From the NCBI GenBank assembly GCA_019414725.1, contig DXLM01000094.1:1551-10103 (forward strand): 8,553 bases of DNA, given 5' to 3'. Numbering within the stretch: position 1 is the stretch's first letter; each line of letters opens with the position of its first letter. A program made the translations under genes and the position numbers. This DNA is from Bacteroides sp. (GTDB lineage: Bacteria; Bacteroidota; Bacteroidia; Bacteroidales; Bacteroidaceae). The notes beneath the pieces were generated by a model. That model did not search any database and was not told the DNA's origin. It saw only the letters and a program-made list of their open reading frames with translations. Positions 1 to 7,161 of this stretch are shown here, piece by piece.

Positions 1-256
1 AACGTCCTTCATTGATAAAACTGAGTGAACTTCATCCATTCATAGCGTGATTATCCACCACAACCTCTTCCGTAAAATATCCGGGAAGCATTTGTCCCCA
101 ACCACGCTCTATATTACCATTCTTCAGACTTTTATTCGCCATGGTAGAATCACCAATCATAAAAATAGTAATGGGCTCTTTTCTCTCAGCAATAAAAGCC
201 GATAACAGGAGTAAAGCACATAAAACAAGTAATACTTTTAATTTCATGTTTTTCAT
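1..256 (-). pseudogene. Rhamnogalacturonan acetylesterase-like SGNH hydrolase, N-terminal part, interrupted by an in-frame stop
   Basis: Secreted esterase of the SGNH/GDSL superfamily, closest by eye to rhamnogalacturonan acetylesterases (CE12), which remove acetyl groups from pectin. The start used is the ATG at 254-256; ATGs at 262 and 247 are alternatives. Residues 1-22 are a hydrophobic signal peptide (core VLLVLCALLLLSAF). Block I is GDST at residues 35-38, with Ser37 the predicted nucleophile. Block II reads NHAMNG at 69-74. The next codon is TGA (32-34), after which the same frame continues as SSLSFINEGR to the window edge. In this family the motif normally reads NHAxxGRSSxSFIxEGR, so TGA sits exactly where the arginine codon (CGA by one transition) is expected. 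Without readthrough the product is a 74-residue fragment lacking the oxyanion Asn and the Asp/His of the triad. The rest of the gene lies outside the window. The family call is good; whether the stop is a real mutation or a sequence error cannot be seen here. Confidence 0.72.
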
Positions 257-284
257 ATACATTTTATAAGTTAAAAGATTTAGG

Positions 285-292
285 CAAAAGTA
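285..292 (-). promoter_or_regulatory. Candidate Bacteroides -7 promoter element for the interrupted esterase gene
   Basis: On the minus strand the bases read TACTTTTG, matching the Bacteroidetes -7 consensus TAnnTTTG. A T-run about 20 bp upstream (complement of 311-316) is a poor substitute for the -33 TTTG. Transcription would begin near 278-280, giving a leader of roughly 25 nt before the ATG at 256. The region is AT-rich, so a chance match is possible. Confidence 0.4.
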
Positions 293-382
293 AACAAGAA
301 AAGAAACCATAAAAAATGATACAAGAATATAGAAAATTGCTCAAAATCAATAGTTCAAGTACTCTTTCAGTAAATAAGAACT

Positions 383-407
383 AATAAAAAGATGTTCAAA
401 CAACATC
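383..407 (-). terminator. Candidate intrinsic terminator after the complete SGNH hydrolase gene
   Basis: Read on the minus strand, GATGTT pairs with AACATC (391-407) around a 5-nt loop and is followed directly by TTTTTATT (383-390). The stem is only 6 bp and AT-rich, but the T-run follows immediately. It lies about 110 bp past the stop codon at 517 and before the promoter of the next gene, suggesting that the two esterase genes are separate units. Confidence 0.5.
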
Positions 408-516
408 AATTTGCCACTTGAACATTTTTTCAATTCTTCAAATTCATATCGAAACATCGAAGGTTCTCCCCAATAGACAAACTCTTCCAAAAAGGCAAAA
501 TATGAATGTCCAACTG

Positions 517-1368
517 TCAGAATGATGCAGGCAAAGAAAGTAACTGATACATCAATGTATGTGCCATACGTTCTTGACCATTGGTATTAGGATGCAAACG
601 ATCATACCCCGAATCATAGAAATAAATAAGTTGTTCTTCAATCATCGGATTCATACCTGTAACCGAATTAAAATCTATTACAGGAACTCCCCACAAATTA
701 CCTGCTTCCTTAATGGCCTGTACATAAGCGTCCACATATTCTCCGCATTTATTCTGATAGCTTTCATCCGGTTGTACGTTCTTTTCGCCGAATTCCGCTA
801 AAGAACGATGCAATGGGGTCAACAAAATAATTTGTTTATCGGGAAACAATTTTTTCAAATGACTCAAACCAATATTAATACGGCCTTTATACGTATCATT
901 CGTCATTATAGGAACACGCCTTTTACGCGTTTCCAGTTTTTTAGTTTCACCACGGGCAGCCATCACCTGCTCTTCTTTCTCTGCAAACCAAGTCCCGACA
1001 GGTACACTGCTATTAAAATCATTTGTCCCCATCAAAACCACGATGGCATCAACCTCTTCTCCATGCTCCTTTTTCAATTGTTCTGCCTGACGGGGTACAT
1101 CATTCCATTGACGTCCACTCACTCCATACACATAAGGAGTGATATCCAACCATTCTTTCAAAAAATCCCAATACTTTTTTATGTTATCTCCATAACAATT
1201 GGGATCAGTTATCGAGTCTCCTATATAACCAACCTTTTTTCCATACCATGGATGCCGGATATAACCTTTATTACATGATTCTTTTCCACAAAGAAACGTT
1301 TCCTGTCCGTGTAACAGCAACGGACATGCTAATAAAAGAGCAAATACAATAAACTGTCTGTTTTTCAT
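517..1368 (-). CDS. Secreted SGNH/GDSL-family hydrolase (probable carbohydrate esterase)
   Basis: A complete 283-residue serine esterase of the SGNH superfamily, expected to remove acyl groups from a glycan or a related ester outside the cytoplasm. Residues 1-21 form a signal peptide. Cleavage near Gly21-Gln22 is likely, although LLAC at 12-15 could be read as a short lipobox. The four SGNH blocks are in order: GDSI at 50-53 (nucleophile Ser52), VSGRQW with Gly85 (oxyanion hole), GTND at 114-117 (Asn116), and DRLHP at 256-260 giving Asp256 and His259. All catalytic residues are present and the length is normal for a single-domain enzyme. A basic/acidic stretch at about 130-155 is a likely surface insertion. 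It starts at ATG 1366-1368, about 30 nt after a candidate promoter. It lies 600 bp beyond susD and past a terminator, so it is probably transcribed independently of the transporter. The exact substrate cannot be read from the sequence; acetylated polysaccharide is inferred from the neighbours. Confidence 0.9.
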   Translation of the reverse strand: MKNRQFIVFALLLACPLLLHGQETFLCGKESCNKGYIRHPWYGKKVGYIGDSITDPNCYGDNIKKYWDFLKEWLDITPYVYGVSGRQWNDVPRQAEQLKKEHGEEVDAIVVLMGTNDFNSSVPVGTWFAEKEEQVMAARGETKKLETRKRRVPIMTNDTYKGRINIGLSHLKKLFPDKQIILLTPLHRSLAEFGEKNVQPDESYQNKCGEYVDAYVQAIKEAGNLWGVPVIDFNSVTGMNPMIEEQLIYFYDSGYDRLHPNTNGQERMAHTLMYQLLSLPASF

Positions 1369-1404
1369 AAGTAACTGTTATTTTTTCAATCAGTAAAGTG
1401 ACAT

Positions 1405-1412
1405 CAAAGATA
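1405..1412 (-). promoter_or_regulatory. Candidate -7 promoter element for the complete SGNH hydrolase gene
   Basis: On the minus strand this reads TATCTTTG, an exact TAnnTTTG match. About 20 bp upstream there is only a T-rich segment (complement of 1427-1432) in place of TTTG. The start of transcription would be near 1398, leaving a leader of about 30 nt. Confidence 0.5.
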
Positions 1413-1597
1413 TAAAATAAGAAATAGAAAAACAGCTATCACATACTTTTATTTTCATTTGCCCTCTTCTATCATTCATAAGACAAAAAGTCCGAAAGGT
1501 CATAATAAACAAAACTTTACATTTTTAAATTAATTTGTTAACAAGGTGCGATATATTTATAAAGCATGTTATAAAACAGCGAAATACAGACTAAAAA

Positions 1598-1628
1598 CTT
1601 GCTATTATAAACAAAGTCCGTATCTTTG
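1598..1628 (+). promoter_or_regulatory. Promoter of the plus-strand small RNA
   Basis: TATCTTTG at 1621-1628 is an exact Bacteroides -7 element. CTTG at 1598-1601, one base from the TTTG -33 consensus, lies 19 bp upstream, which is normal spacing. Transcription should start about 5-7 bp after the element, near 1633-1635, directly in front of the candidate small RNA. Confidence 0.65.
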
Positions 1629-1633
1629 CAATG

Positions 1634-1700
1634 TGTTTTTCATAGTATTAGATTTAAGGTTAACAAAAGATTGGCTGTCTGGGATAGATAGCCTTTTTTT
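1634..1700 (+). ncRNA. Candidate trans-acting small RNA, about 67 nt
   Basis: A short transcription unit bounded by a clear promoter (1598-1628) and an intrinsic terminator (1673-1700), with no sensible reading frame. The body 1634-1672 is largely unpaired and AT-rich, beginning with a U-rich segment (UGUUUUUCAUA, 1634-1644) that could act as an antisense seed. The core TAGTATTAGATTTAAGG (1643-1659) looks familiar as a sequence recurring next to Bacteroides polysaccharide loci. From memory, a multicopy sRNA family called FopS represses translation of SusC-type transporters in B. thetaiotaomicron; membership here is a guess that needs an alignment. It is read opposite to the flanking susD and esterase genes and overlaps neither. 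A 68-codon frame over it (1546-1752) has no gene-like features. Confidence 0.65.
1673..1700 (+). terminator. Intrinsic terminator of the small RNA
   Basis: GGCTGTCT (1673-1680) pairs with AGATAGCC (1686-1693), 8 bp with one G-U pair, across the loop GGGAT. Seven T (1694-1700) follow immediately. This is the most canonical terminator in the window. Confidence 0.85.
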
Positions 1701-1887
1701 ATGCTTTAAAACAGGAGAATTTCTTCATAAAAATTCAATATCCCAACAATAGCATTCTTCAAATGCCACCCAACCGAACACAACAAAAGTCAATAAGAAA
1801 AAGCAATACGTATATCTATCCATCGAGGCAATTTATGAATTACCTAGTCTTAACTAACGTTTATCCTATATATTTTTTGATTTATTT

Positions 1888-1922
1888 CAATAAAAGAAGA
1901 CACTCTCATCACTGAGAATGTC
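1888..1922 (-). terminator. Candidate terminator after susD
   Basis: Bases 1899-1908 and 1913-1922 form a 10-position stem (nine pairs, one C-A mismatch) with a 4-nt loop. Read on the minus strand it is followed by TTCTTTTATT (1889-1898). It lies about 47 bp past the susD stop and separates the transporter transcript from the esterase genes. The T-run is interrupted, so efficiency is uncertain. Confidence 0.6.
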
Positions 1923-1968
1923 CCCTATATTTAAACGAAACTTTAAAGAGAATTATATACTTCAAATC

Positions 1969-3477
1969 TTATCTTCTATTCCACCATACTCGTTGCTCAC
2001 GGCTATCATCACCATTCAAATCTGCTTTCACGGCAGCTTCATAATTTTCAAGATTACCTTGATAAATTTCGCTATCAAATTGATGGCGATAAGGGATGTG
2101 ATCAATCGTTGTACAAACCGGACCGACTTCTAGTTTTGGAATATCAAAACGACGCCAGTCAGACCATGCCTCAAAGCCATCAGCCATAAAGCCACTGATC
2201 CAGCGTTGAAGAGCAATTTTATTAATTTTATCAGCATCAGTACCCGTATAAGCAACTGCTTCCTGTGCCAAATATTCATCAACACCTTCGGCTCCCCATT
2301 GTTCAAATGATGCCTTCACACCAGCTGCATAAAGTTGGGCAGGATCAGCTTGAATCCAGCCACGCTGAGCAGCTTCAGCCTCGATAAGTAGCATACGAGA
2401 AGCAGTAATAATAGGGAAAGTAGAGGTTACCTGTGTGAGCGAAGGATTATAAAAACAGCAGACTTTATTCCACGTGTTCACATCTGCAGACTCAATACCC
2501 AAAGGCATACCTTGGTATTTATCAAAATTCTTCAGGTCTTCATCCGTCACGCCCGCCTCTGCCTGTGTCTTGCCGAAAGGAATCAGCGAACAAGTAGAGA
2601 ACAGACGGTTGTCCTTCAATTCCTTCAACTGATCTACATAATACTTATTAGGAACAAAATTATAATTATTGTTTACACCATTATAATATAAATATCCCAC
2701 AGTATTGGCCTCAAAAGTATAATTCAAATTATAGGCATTTTCTTCAATACCGCCATCGGCGTAAGCTTGAGCAAAACGCGAGCGTCCTTCGGCAGGATCC
2801 ACATCTGCCAGTTTTATAGCAAGCATCATACGGGTAGAAGCATTCAGTTTCTTCCATGCACGAATGTCACCATCGAACAGGATGTCGGCTGTGCTCAACG
2901 AACCACTTTCATTAAACTGATTATACGCTTCCCTCAAATCGGCATCTAACTTAGCATAAATCGTTTCCTGTGAATCAAATACCGGAGTAAAATTTTCCTC
3001 ACCCGCCTGAAACGCTTCTGTATAAGGAAGTGGCCCTAGAGCATCTGTAAGGTGCATATAGATGAATCCCATCAATGTACGTGCAACCGCAATCTGATTG
3101 GCATTATCACCAAACTGTACAATGGCAGGTTTACCTCTTTCAGCCTCATCACTATTAAAGTCAATAATCTTCTGGCAGTTCTTCAACGGATAAAGATAAT
3201 AAGAACTTGTACTCATAGTAGGTCCGCCAAACGCACCATACTGATTATTATTTTTCTCGGACATATACCCCGGATACATTTGCGTCCACGGGTAATAATA
3301 ATTTGAGTTCATAGAGAAGTATTTCACATAAGTACAAGCGTATGTAAACAACATACCAGTATTAGCCTCCGACGGTTCATTGGGATCTTTGTTAATATCG
3401 CCAAAGTCAGTCATATCACATGCTGTGAATGTTGCTGCAAAACTCAGAGATAAAAATAATAATTTAATATATTTCAT
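1969..3477 (-). CDS. susD-like: SusD/RagB-family nutrient-binding outer membrane lipoprotein
   Basis: A 502-residue surface lipoprotein that captures oligosaccharides and forms a lid over its SusC partner. Residues 1-19 are a lipoprotein signal peptide ending in FTAC, with Cys20 lipidated; an Asp-rich stretch follows (CDMTDFGD), in keeping with surface export. DINKDPNEPS at 27-36 is the usual N-terminal SusD signature. Later hallmarks are EAEAAQRGW, the segment FMADGFEAWSDWRRFDIP, and near the C-terminus IPYRHQFDSEIYQGNLENYE, which place it in the SusD-like group 2 (PF12771 type). Length is typical for a complete member. It starts 21 bp after the susC stop, so the two are cotranscribed and translated as a pair. 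The start context is TTATGAAA with no Shine-Dalgarno sequence, as is normal in this phylum. The ligand cannot be deduced from sequence. Confidence 0.95.
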   Translation of the reverse strand: MKYIKLLFLSLSFAATFTACDMTDFGDINKDPNEPSEANTGMLFTYACTYVKYFSMNSNYYYPWTQMYPGYMSEKNNNQYGAFGGPTMSTSSYYLYPLKNCQKIIDFNSDEAERGKPAIVQFGDNANQIAVARTLMGFIYMHLTDALGPLPYTEAFQAGEENFTPVFDSQETIYAKLDADLREAYNQFNESGSLSTADILFDGDIRAWKKLNASTRMMLAIKLADVDPAEGRSRFAQAYADGGIEENAYNLNYTFEANTVGYLYYNGVNNNYNFVPNKYYVDQLKELKDNRLFSTCSLIPFGKTQAEAGVTDEDLKNFDKYQGMPLGIESADVNTWNKVCCFYNPSLTQVTSTFPIITASRMLLIEAEAAQRGWIQADPAQLYAAGVKASFEQWGAEGVDEYLAQEAVAYTGTDADKINKIALQRWISGFMADGFEAWSDWRRFDIPKLEVGPVCTTIDHIPYRHQFDSEIYQGNLENYEAAVKADLNGDDSREQRVWWNRR

Positions 3478-3498
3478 AATGATTCTTCGTTTTATGGT

Positions 3499-6400
3499 TT
3501 AAAAAGCAAGATTAACGGTAAAACCTATCGAACGGGTTGCAGCGGCATTACCACCCTCAAAATATCCCATACCAATTTCAGACACATCCACATTAGGACA
3601 AGCTGAGTAGATCAACCATGGATTGGAAGCATTAATTGCCACACTGGCACGACTCAGGCCGATATTTAGTTTCTTCAAAGTCTGTGACGGGAAAACATAC
3701 GACAATGACACTTCACGAAGTTTCACGTAAGTACGGTCATACACCCATTCTTCCCATACACGGGAAGCTGTGGTATAATATAATTTGGCATTGACATAGG
3801 TATCTACCTTATTGCCATTCTGATCCACACCAGTCATGTGGATACCACCACCTTTGCTTATCGGTTCACGAACATTGACGCCACGGTCATTAAGTTCAGC
3901 TGTTTTATCAAGAATACCGCTACTGCTACCCCACATATTAGTATAGGATACAATCTGTCCGCCTACAGAGAAATCAATATTAGCCGACAGACGGAAATTC
4001 TTAAAACTGATACTAGTATTAAAACCACCAGTGAAATCCGGATGGAAGTTACCCAGTTCATCTAGTGTATTCTGATTGTAAGTAGGTACATATTCACCAC
4101 CATACAATGCCTTCTGCGAAGCACTCAGTTCATGGAAAATTATATTGCCATTGTCATCACGTTCCCATGTATTACCGGTTATCACACCAAGCGATTTACC
4201 AACCATAGCATAATTATACAAACGAGTTGTGAATGAAGTCCAATAAATAGAGTAAGAATCCACTCCATCAGCTAGTTCCACCAGTTTATTACTATTCTTC
4301 GCTATATTGAAATTCATTTCCCATTTCCAGTTCTTAGTGGAAACAGGCATCCCGCCCAAACTCAATTCAACACCCCGATTACGAATTAAACCAGCATTCA
4401 TCTTACGAGTGGAATACCCCGACTGCGGAGCAGAGGTTACGGAGATTATCTGATCTTTGTCATCCCGGGTATAATAGTTGAAATCACCCCATAAGCGATT
4501 ATTGAACAAACGGAATTCCGTACCTACTTCATACGAAGTGGAAATAGACGGCTCGATATTATAATTTTTCTGAGAAGAAGGTTCATACATTGTAACATGT
4601 GAACCATAACTGGTATCCAGCGAATAAGTAGGATAAATATTGTAAGCATTGAGCGTAGTACCTACTTGAGCCGCACTAGCACGCAGTTTCCAGAAGTTCA
4701 GCCATTCTGCATTCACCCATTTATGAGCAAGGACAGAAGCGGAAAGACCACCATACCAATAGCTGTTATGATTAGGACTCAATGTGGAAGACATATCGTT
4801 ACGAACAGAAGCGTCAAGAAAATAAGTATCATCCCATCCCATGGTAGCTGTGGCATAAACACTACGTTCTTTGTAATGTGTTTTCTCATTATAGGCTAAA
4901 GCAATAGTACCCGATGAAGCAGCCAAATTATAGTAATCGTCCAAAGACAAATCATAATTCGTATTGGTGTATGCATATAAATTATCGTACGTATAGTCAC
5001 GTGCTTCTGCAAAAAGAGCTGCGTCTACCGTTAGTTTATCTTTAAAAAATGATTGTCCCCAAGTTAAACGTCCTTGTACGGTCAAATCAATCAAACTGCT
5101 TTGATCCTGACGATAATTTGACCGGAAATTAATAGATCCTGAAGGGCGTTCGCGTTCCAATTTGTAACCACGTATGTTACCATTTACGCGTACCCCTGCC
5201 TTCAAGTTATAAGGAAGGTCCACAGACACATCACCACTGAATACATTCCATTGATAAATGGTGCGATGATTATATTCATGAAACAAAGCATACGGATTAT
5301 CATGGAATGCAGCACTTTGGTTATTCACACTGTTGATATTCCACGTCCTCCATGATCCGTCCGGACGTTTATAGTCCTTATAATCTTTTAAATTGACATT
5401 GGTCTGTCCCCATTGGGTATATTCCTGCAAAACGGTACGTGAACCGTTATATCCACTTTCGGCAGCATTATGATCCTGACGATAGGTATATTTATAATCC
5501 AATGACACATTCATCCACGGTGTGGGTTTGAAATTAGTCTTGAACCCTAAGAAACGGCGAATAGCGTCCGAATTGGGCTGCACACCAGTACGATAGCTAT
5601 TGGTGAAAGAAACACGGGTATTAAAATCTTTCACACTCTTTGAAAACGAAACGTTGGTTGTATTGGTTACACCAGTCCGATAAAGATCTCTCAAATCCAA
5701 TCCATGTTGCCAAGTGGCTGGTTTTCCATAATAACCACTGGTTTCGTCTAATGACAACGGAGTGACATATTTCACAGCCGGATCGTATGCAGCTCCCCAA
5801 GAAGTGTCCTCATTATAATCGTACACATAAGCACCTTGCAAACCGGGAATATCACCACTATACAAATCATAAATATCCTGAGCCCTGTTACCTTTTTCCG
5901 TACCTCCATATCCACCTCCACCATACAACTTCTGCATATTGAAATGATTATAATAAGTCTCGGCCTGCAGTGTATGACTTACTTCAAGCAACCCTTTCTC
6001 GCTTTGTCCCGCCTTAGTAGTTATGATGATAGCACCTGCACCACCACGCGAACCATAAAGGGCAGTAGCTGCGGGCCCTTTCAATACGTTTATACTTTCC
6101 ACATCATCCATATTGATAGAGTTTTTGTTGGTGATAGCACCATCTACCACATAAATAGGTTCATTGGCCGGATTATCCGACTGGGACGAAGAAGGAATGG
6201 AACCTGCACCACGCAAAATAATAGTACCTGCATCAAAACCAGAACTGGCACCACCTATAAAACGTGCTCCCGACACTTTACCGGCCATAGCATTACCCAA
6301 ATCGGTCTGTCGTGAAATAGTTAGATCCTCACCTGCCACCTTTTGTGTAGAATAACCCAACGCTTTTTGTTTACGGTTCAATCCTTGAGCAGTTACAACC

Positions 6401-6720
6401 ACTTCATCCAACACTTTTGTGTCCGACTTCATTGTTACAGTAATAGTACCACGCTGAATTCCAACTCGCTGAGTGATCATACCCAGATAAGAAACAATCA
6501 GCGCTTTGGCATCTGCAGGAACATTATTGATAGCAAACTTGCCATCCACATCCGTAATCGCTCCCATAGTAGTTCCTTCCACTAAAACAGACGCACCTAT
6601 TATCGGCTCACCATCATCCGCTGAAGTTACAACTCCTGCAACTGTTTTAGGCGCTTGAGCCATAGAGAAGCCGATACCCAACCACAGACAAGCTAGTAAC
6701 ATTAACACTTTTTCTTTCAT
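3499..6720 (-). CDS. susC-like: SusC/RagA-family TonB-dependent outer membrane transporter
   Basis: A complete 1073-residue TonB-dependent porin that imports the oligosaccharide held by SusD. The ATG at 6718-6720 is chosen as start: it is preceded by a purine-rich stretch and opens directly into a good signal peptide (MKEKVLMLLACLWLGIGFSM, cleaved after Ala21). A GTG two codons upstream (6724-6726) is possible. Residues 25-105 form a carboxypeptidase-regulatory-like domain (GEPIIGASVLVEGTTMGAIT). A TonB box-like DEVVVTAQG follows at 105-113, then the plug domain with the SusC/RagA signatures YVVDG (190-194) and LYGSRGGAGAIIITTKAGQ (221-239). The remainder is the beta-barrel, ending in an aromatic residue (NLAF). 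There is no N-terminal STN domain, so it is not of the type that signals through a FecR-like anti-sigma factor. Its upstream region contains the candidate invertible segment 6751-7161, so expression may be phase-variable. Confidence 0.95.
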   Translation of the reverse strand: MKEKVLMLLACLWLGIGFSMAQAPKTVAGVVTSADDGEPIIGASVLVEGTTMGAITDVDGKFAINNVPADAKALIVSYLGMITQRVGIQRGTITVTMKSDTKVLDEVVVTAQGLNRKQKALGYSTQKVAGEDLTISRQTDLGNAMAGKVSGARFIGGASSGFDAGTIILRGAGSIPSSSQSDNPANEPIYVVDGAITNKNSINMDDVESINVLKGPAATALYGSRGGAGAIIITTKAGQSEKGLLEVSHTLQAETYYNHFNMQKLYGGGGYGGTEKGNRAQDIYDLYSGDIPGLQGAYVYDYNEDTSWGAAYDPAVKYVTPLSLDETSGYYGKPATWQHGLDLRDLYRTGVTNTTNVSFSKSVKDFNTRVSFTNSYRTGVQPNSDAIRRFLGFKTNFKPTPWMNVSLDYKYTYRQDHNAAESGYNGSRTVLQEYTQWGQTNVNLKDYKDYKRPDGSWRTWNINSVNNQSAAFHDNPYALFHEYNHRTIYQWNVFSGDVSVDLPYNLKAGVRVNGNIRGYKLERERPSGSINFRSNYRQDQSSLIDLTVQGRLTWGQSFFKDKLTVDAALFAEARDYTYDNLYAYTNTNYDLSLDDYYNLAASSGTIALAYNEKTHYKERSVYATATMGWDDTYFLDASVRNDMSSTLSPNHNSYWYGGLSASVLAHKWVNAEWLNFWKLRASAAQVGTTLNAYNIYPTYSLDTSYGSHVTMYEPSSQKNYNIEPSISTSYEVGTEFRLFNNRLWGDFNYYTRDDKDQIISVTSAPQSGYSTRKMNAGLIRNRGVELSLGGMPVSTKNWKWEMNFNIAKNSNKLVELADGVDSYSIYWTSFTTRLYNYAMVGKSLGVITGNTWERDDNGNIIFHELSASQKALYGGEYVPTYNQNTLDELGNFHPDFTGGFNTSISFKNFRLSANIDFSVGGQIVSYTNMWGSSSGILDKTAELNDRGVNVREPISKGGGIHMTGVDQNGNKVDTYVNAKLYYTTASRVWEEWVYDRTYVKLREVSLSYVFPSQTLKKLNIGLSRASVAINASNPWLIYSACPNVDVSEIGMGYFEGGNAAATRSIGFTVNLAF

Positions 6721-6750
6721 ACTCACTCTCTTTTAATTAAACATTATCCA

Positions 6751-6766
6751 AGTTCTTTTGGAACTT
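6751..6766. repeat. Left inverted repeat of the candidate invertible segment
   Basis: AGTTCTTTTGGAACTT, itself an interrupted palindrome of form AGTTC-N5-GAACT. It is the exact reverse complement of 7146-7161 except at the outermost positions of the palindrome, which differ between frames by one base: the shared core with its flank matches 16 of 17 positions (6750-6766 against 7145-7161). It ends 30 bp upstream of the chosen susC ATG and so would lie in the mRNA leader. Confidence 0.75.
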
Positions 6767-6831
6767 AATTCTATAAAAGAGGAAAGTACAAGAATCATTT
6801 CTTATAAAAAACGCCTAAATCTTAGTCGTTC

Positions 6832-6839
6832 CAAAGATA
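6832..6839 (-). promoter_or_regulatory. Candidate -7 element directed toward susC in the present orientation
   Basis: On the minus strand this reads TATCTTTG, an exact match to TAnnTTTG, with no TTTG at the -33 position. Transcription would start near 6825, giving a leader of about 105 nt that runs through the left repeat. If active, susC would not be silent in the orientation shown. Confidence 0.4.
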
Positions 6840-7096
6840 TTCAACTGTTAAAAGAGTAATTTCATACGGAGAATAAATAGTTAAGGAAACAAAAACAACA
6901 GAGTGCTTTATGTGGAACAAGATATATGAAGAAGAAAATGATTATCAAAGAAAAAGAATGATTTTCTTGACAATTTTCATATATTTCACATCATTTCATA
7001 CTCAAAATGAAACAAACATTCTATTTATAACAATTATCACAACTAAACAATACATATGAATAAAAAATATTATAGACAAAAATAATAGACTTATTC

Positions 7097-7126
7097 TTTT
7101 ATTTTTAATAAAATTTTATATCTTTG
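7097..7126 (+). promoter_or_regulatory. Outward-facing promoter inside the invertible segment
   Basis: TATCTTTG at 7119-7126 is an exact -7 element, with TTTT at 7097-7100 as an imperfect -33 element 18 bp upstream. It reads rightward, through the right inverted repeat, into 7162-7421, where no gene on that strand is present. The lack of a downstream gene is the main sign that it serves susC after inversion. Confidence 0.55.
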
Positions 7127-7145
7127 CGATATTATTGATAAAATG

Positions 7146-7161
7146 AGTTCCAAAAGAACTT
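7146..7161. repeat. Right inverted repeat of the candidate invertible segment
   Basis: AGTTCCAAAAGAACTT, in inverted orientation relative to 6751-6766 and also palindromic (AGTTC-N5-GAACT). Bases 7145-7161 match the reverse complement of 6750-6766 at 16 of 17 positions; homology stops abruptly on either side, as expected for a recombinase site rather than a larger duplicated block. Confidence 0.75.

Larger units (their letters stand above)
6751..7161. mobile_element. Candidate invertible promoter segment upstream of susC
   Basis: Two inverted copies of a palindromic AGTTC-N5-GAACT site bound 379 bp of AT-rich, gene-free DNA directly upstream of susC. A TATCTTTG element at 7119-7126 lies 19 bp inside the right copy and points outward, away from susC; inversion would place it at the left copy facing susC with a leader of about 58 nt. 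Invertible promoters in front of susC/susD genes are known in Bacteroides fragilis. As I recall, one class handled in trans by the tyrosine recombinase Tsr0667 uses repeats of the form AGTT...GAACTT; the published spacing may differ by one base from the site here. No recombinase gene is in the window. Inversion itself is inferred, not seen. Confidence 0.65.

Noticed and set aside
394..423. Alternative hairpin GTTCAA...TTGAAC followed by T-run on the plus strand
   Set aside because: The 18-nt loop is long, no plus-strand gene precedes it, and it competes with the better minus-strand terminator at 383-407.
5836..6315. Long plus-strand frames opposite susC and the esterase gene (for example 808-1278 and 5836-6315)
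   Set aside because: They lie antisense to well-supported genes, have no domain signatures and show unlike amino acid composition; they are shadows of the real genes.
6724..6726. GTG as the susC start codon
   Set aside because: The ATG two codons later opens directly into the signal peptide and has a purine-rich stretch in front; the GTG adds only two residues.
7077..7084. Additional minus-strand TATTTTTG match to the -7 consensus within the invertible segment
   Set aside because: Very AT-rich surroundings and no -33 element; matches of this quality are expected by chance.
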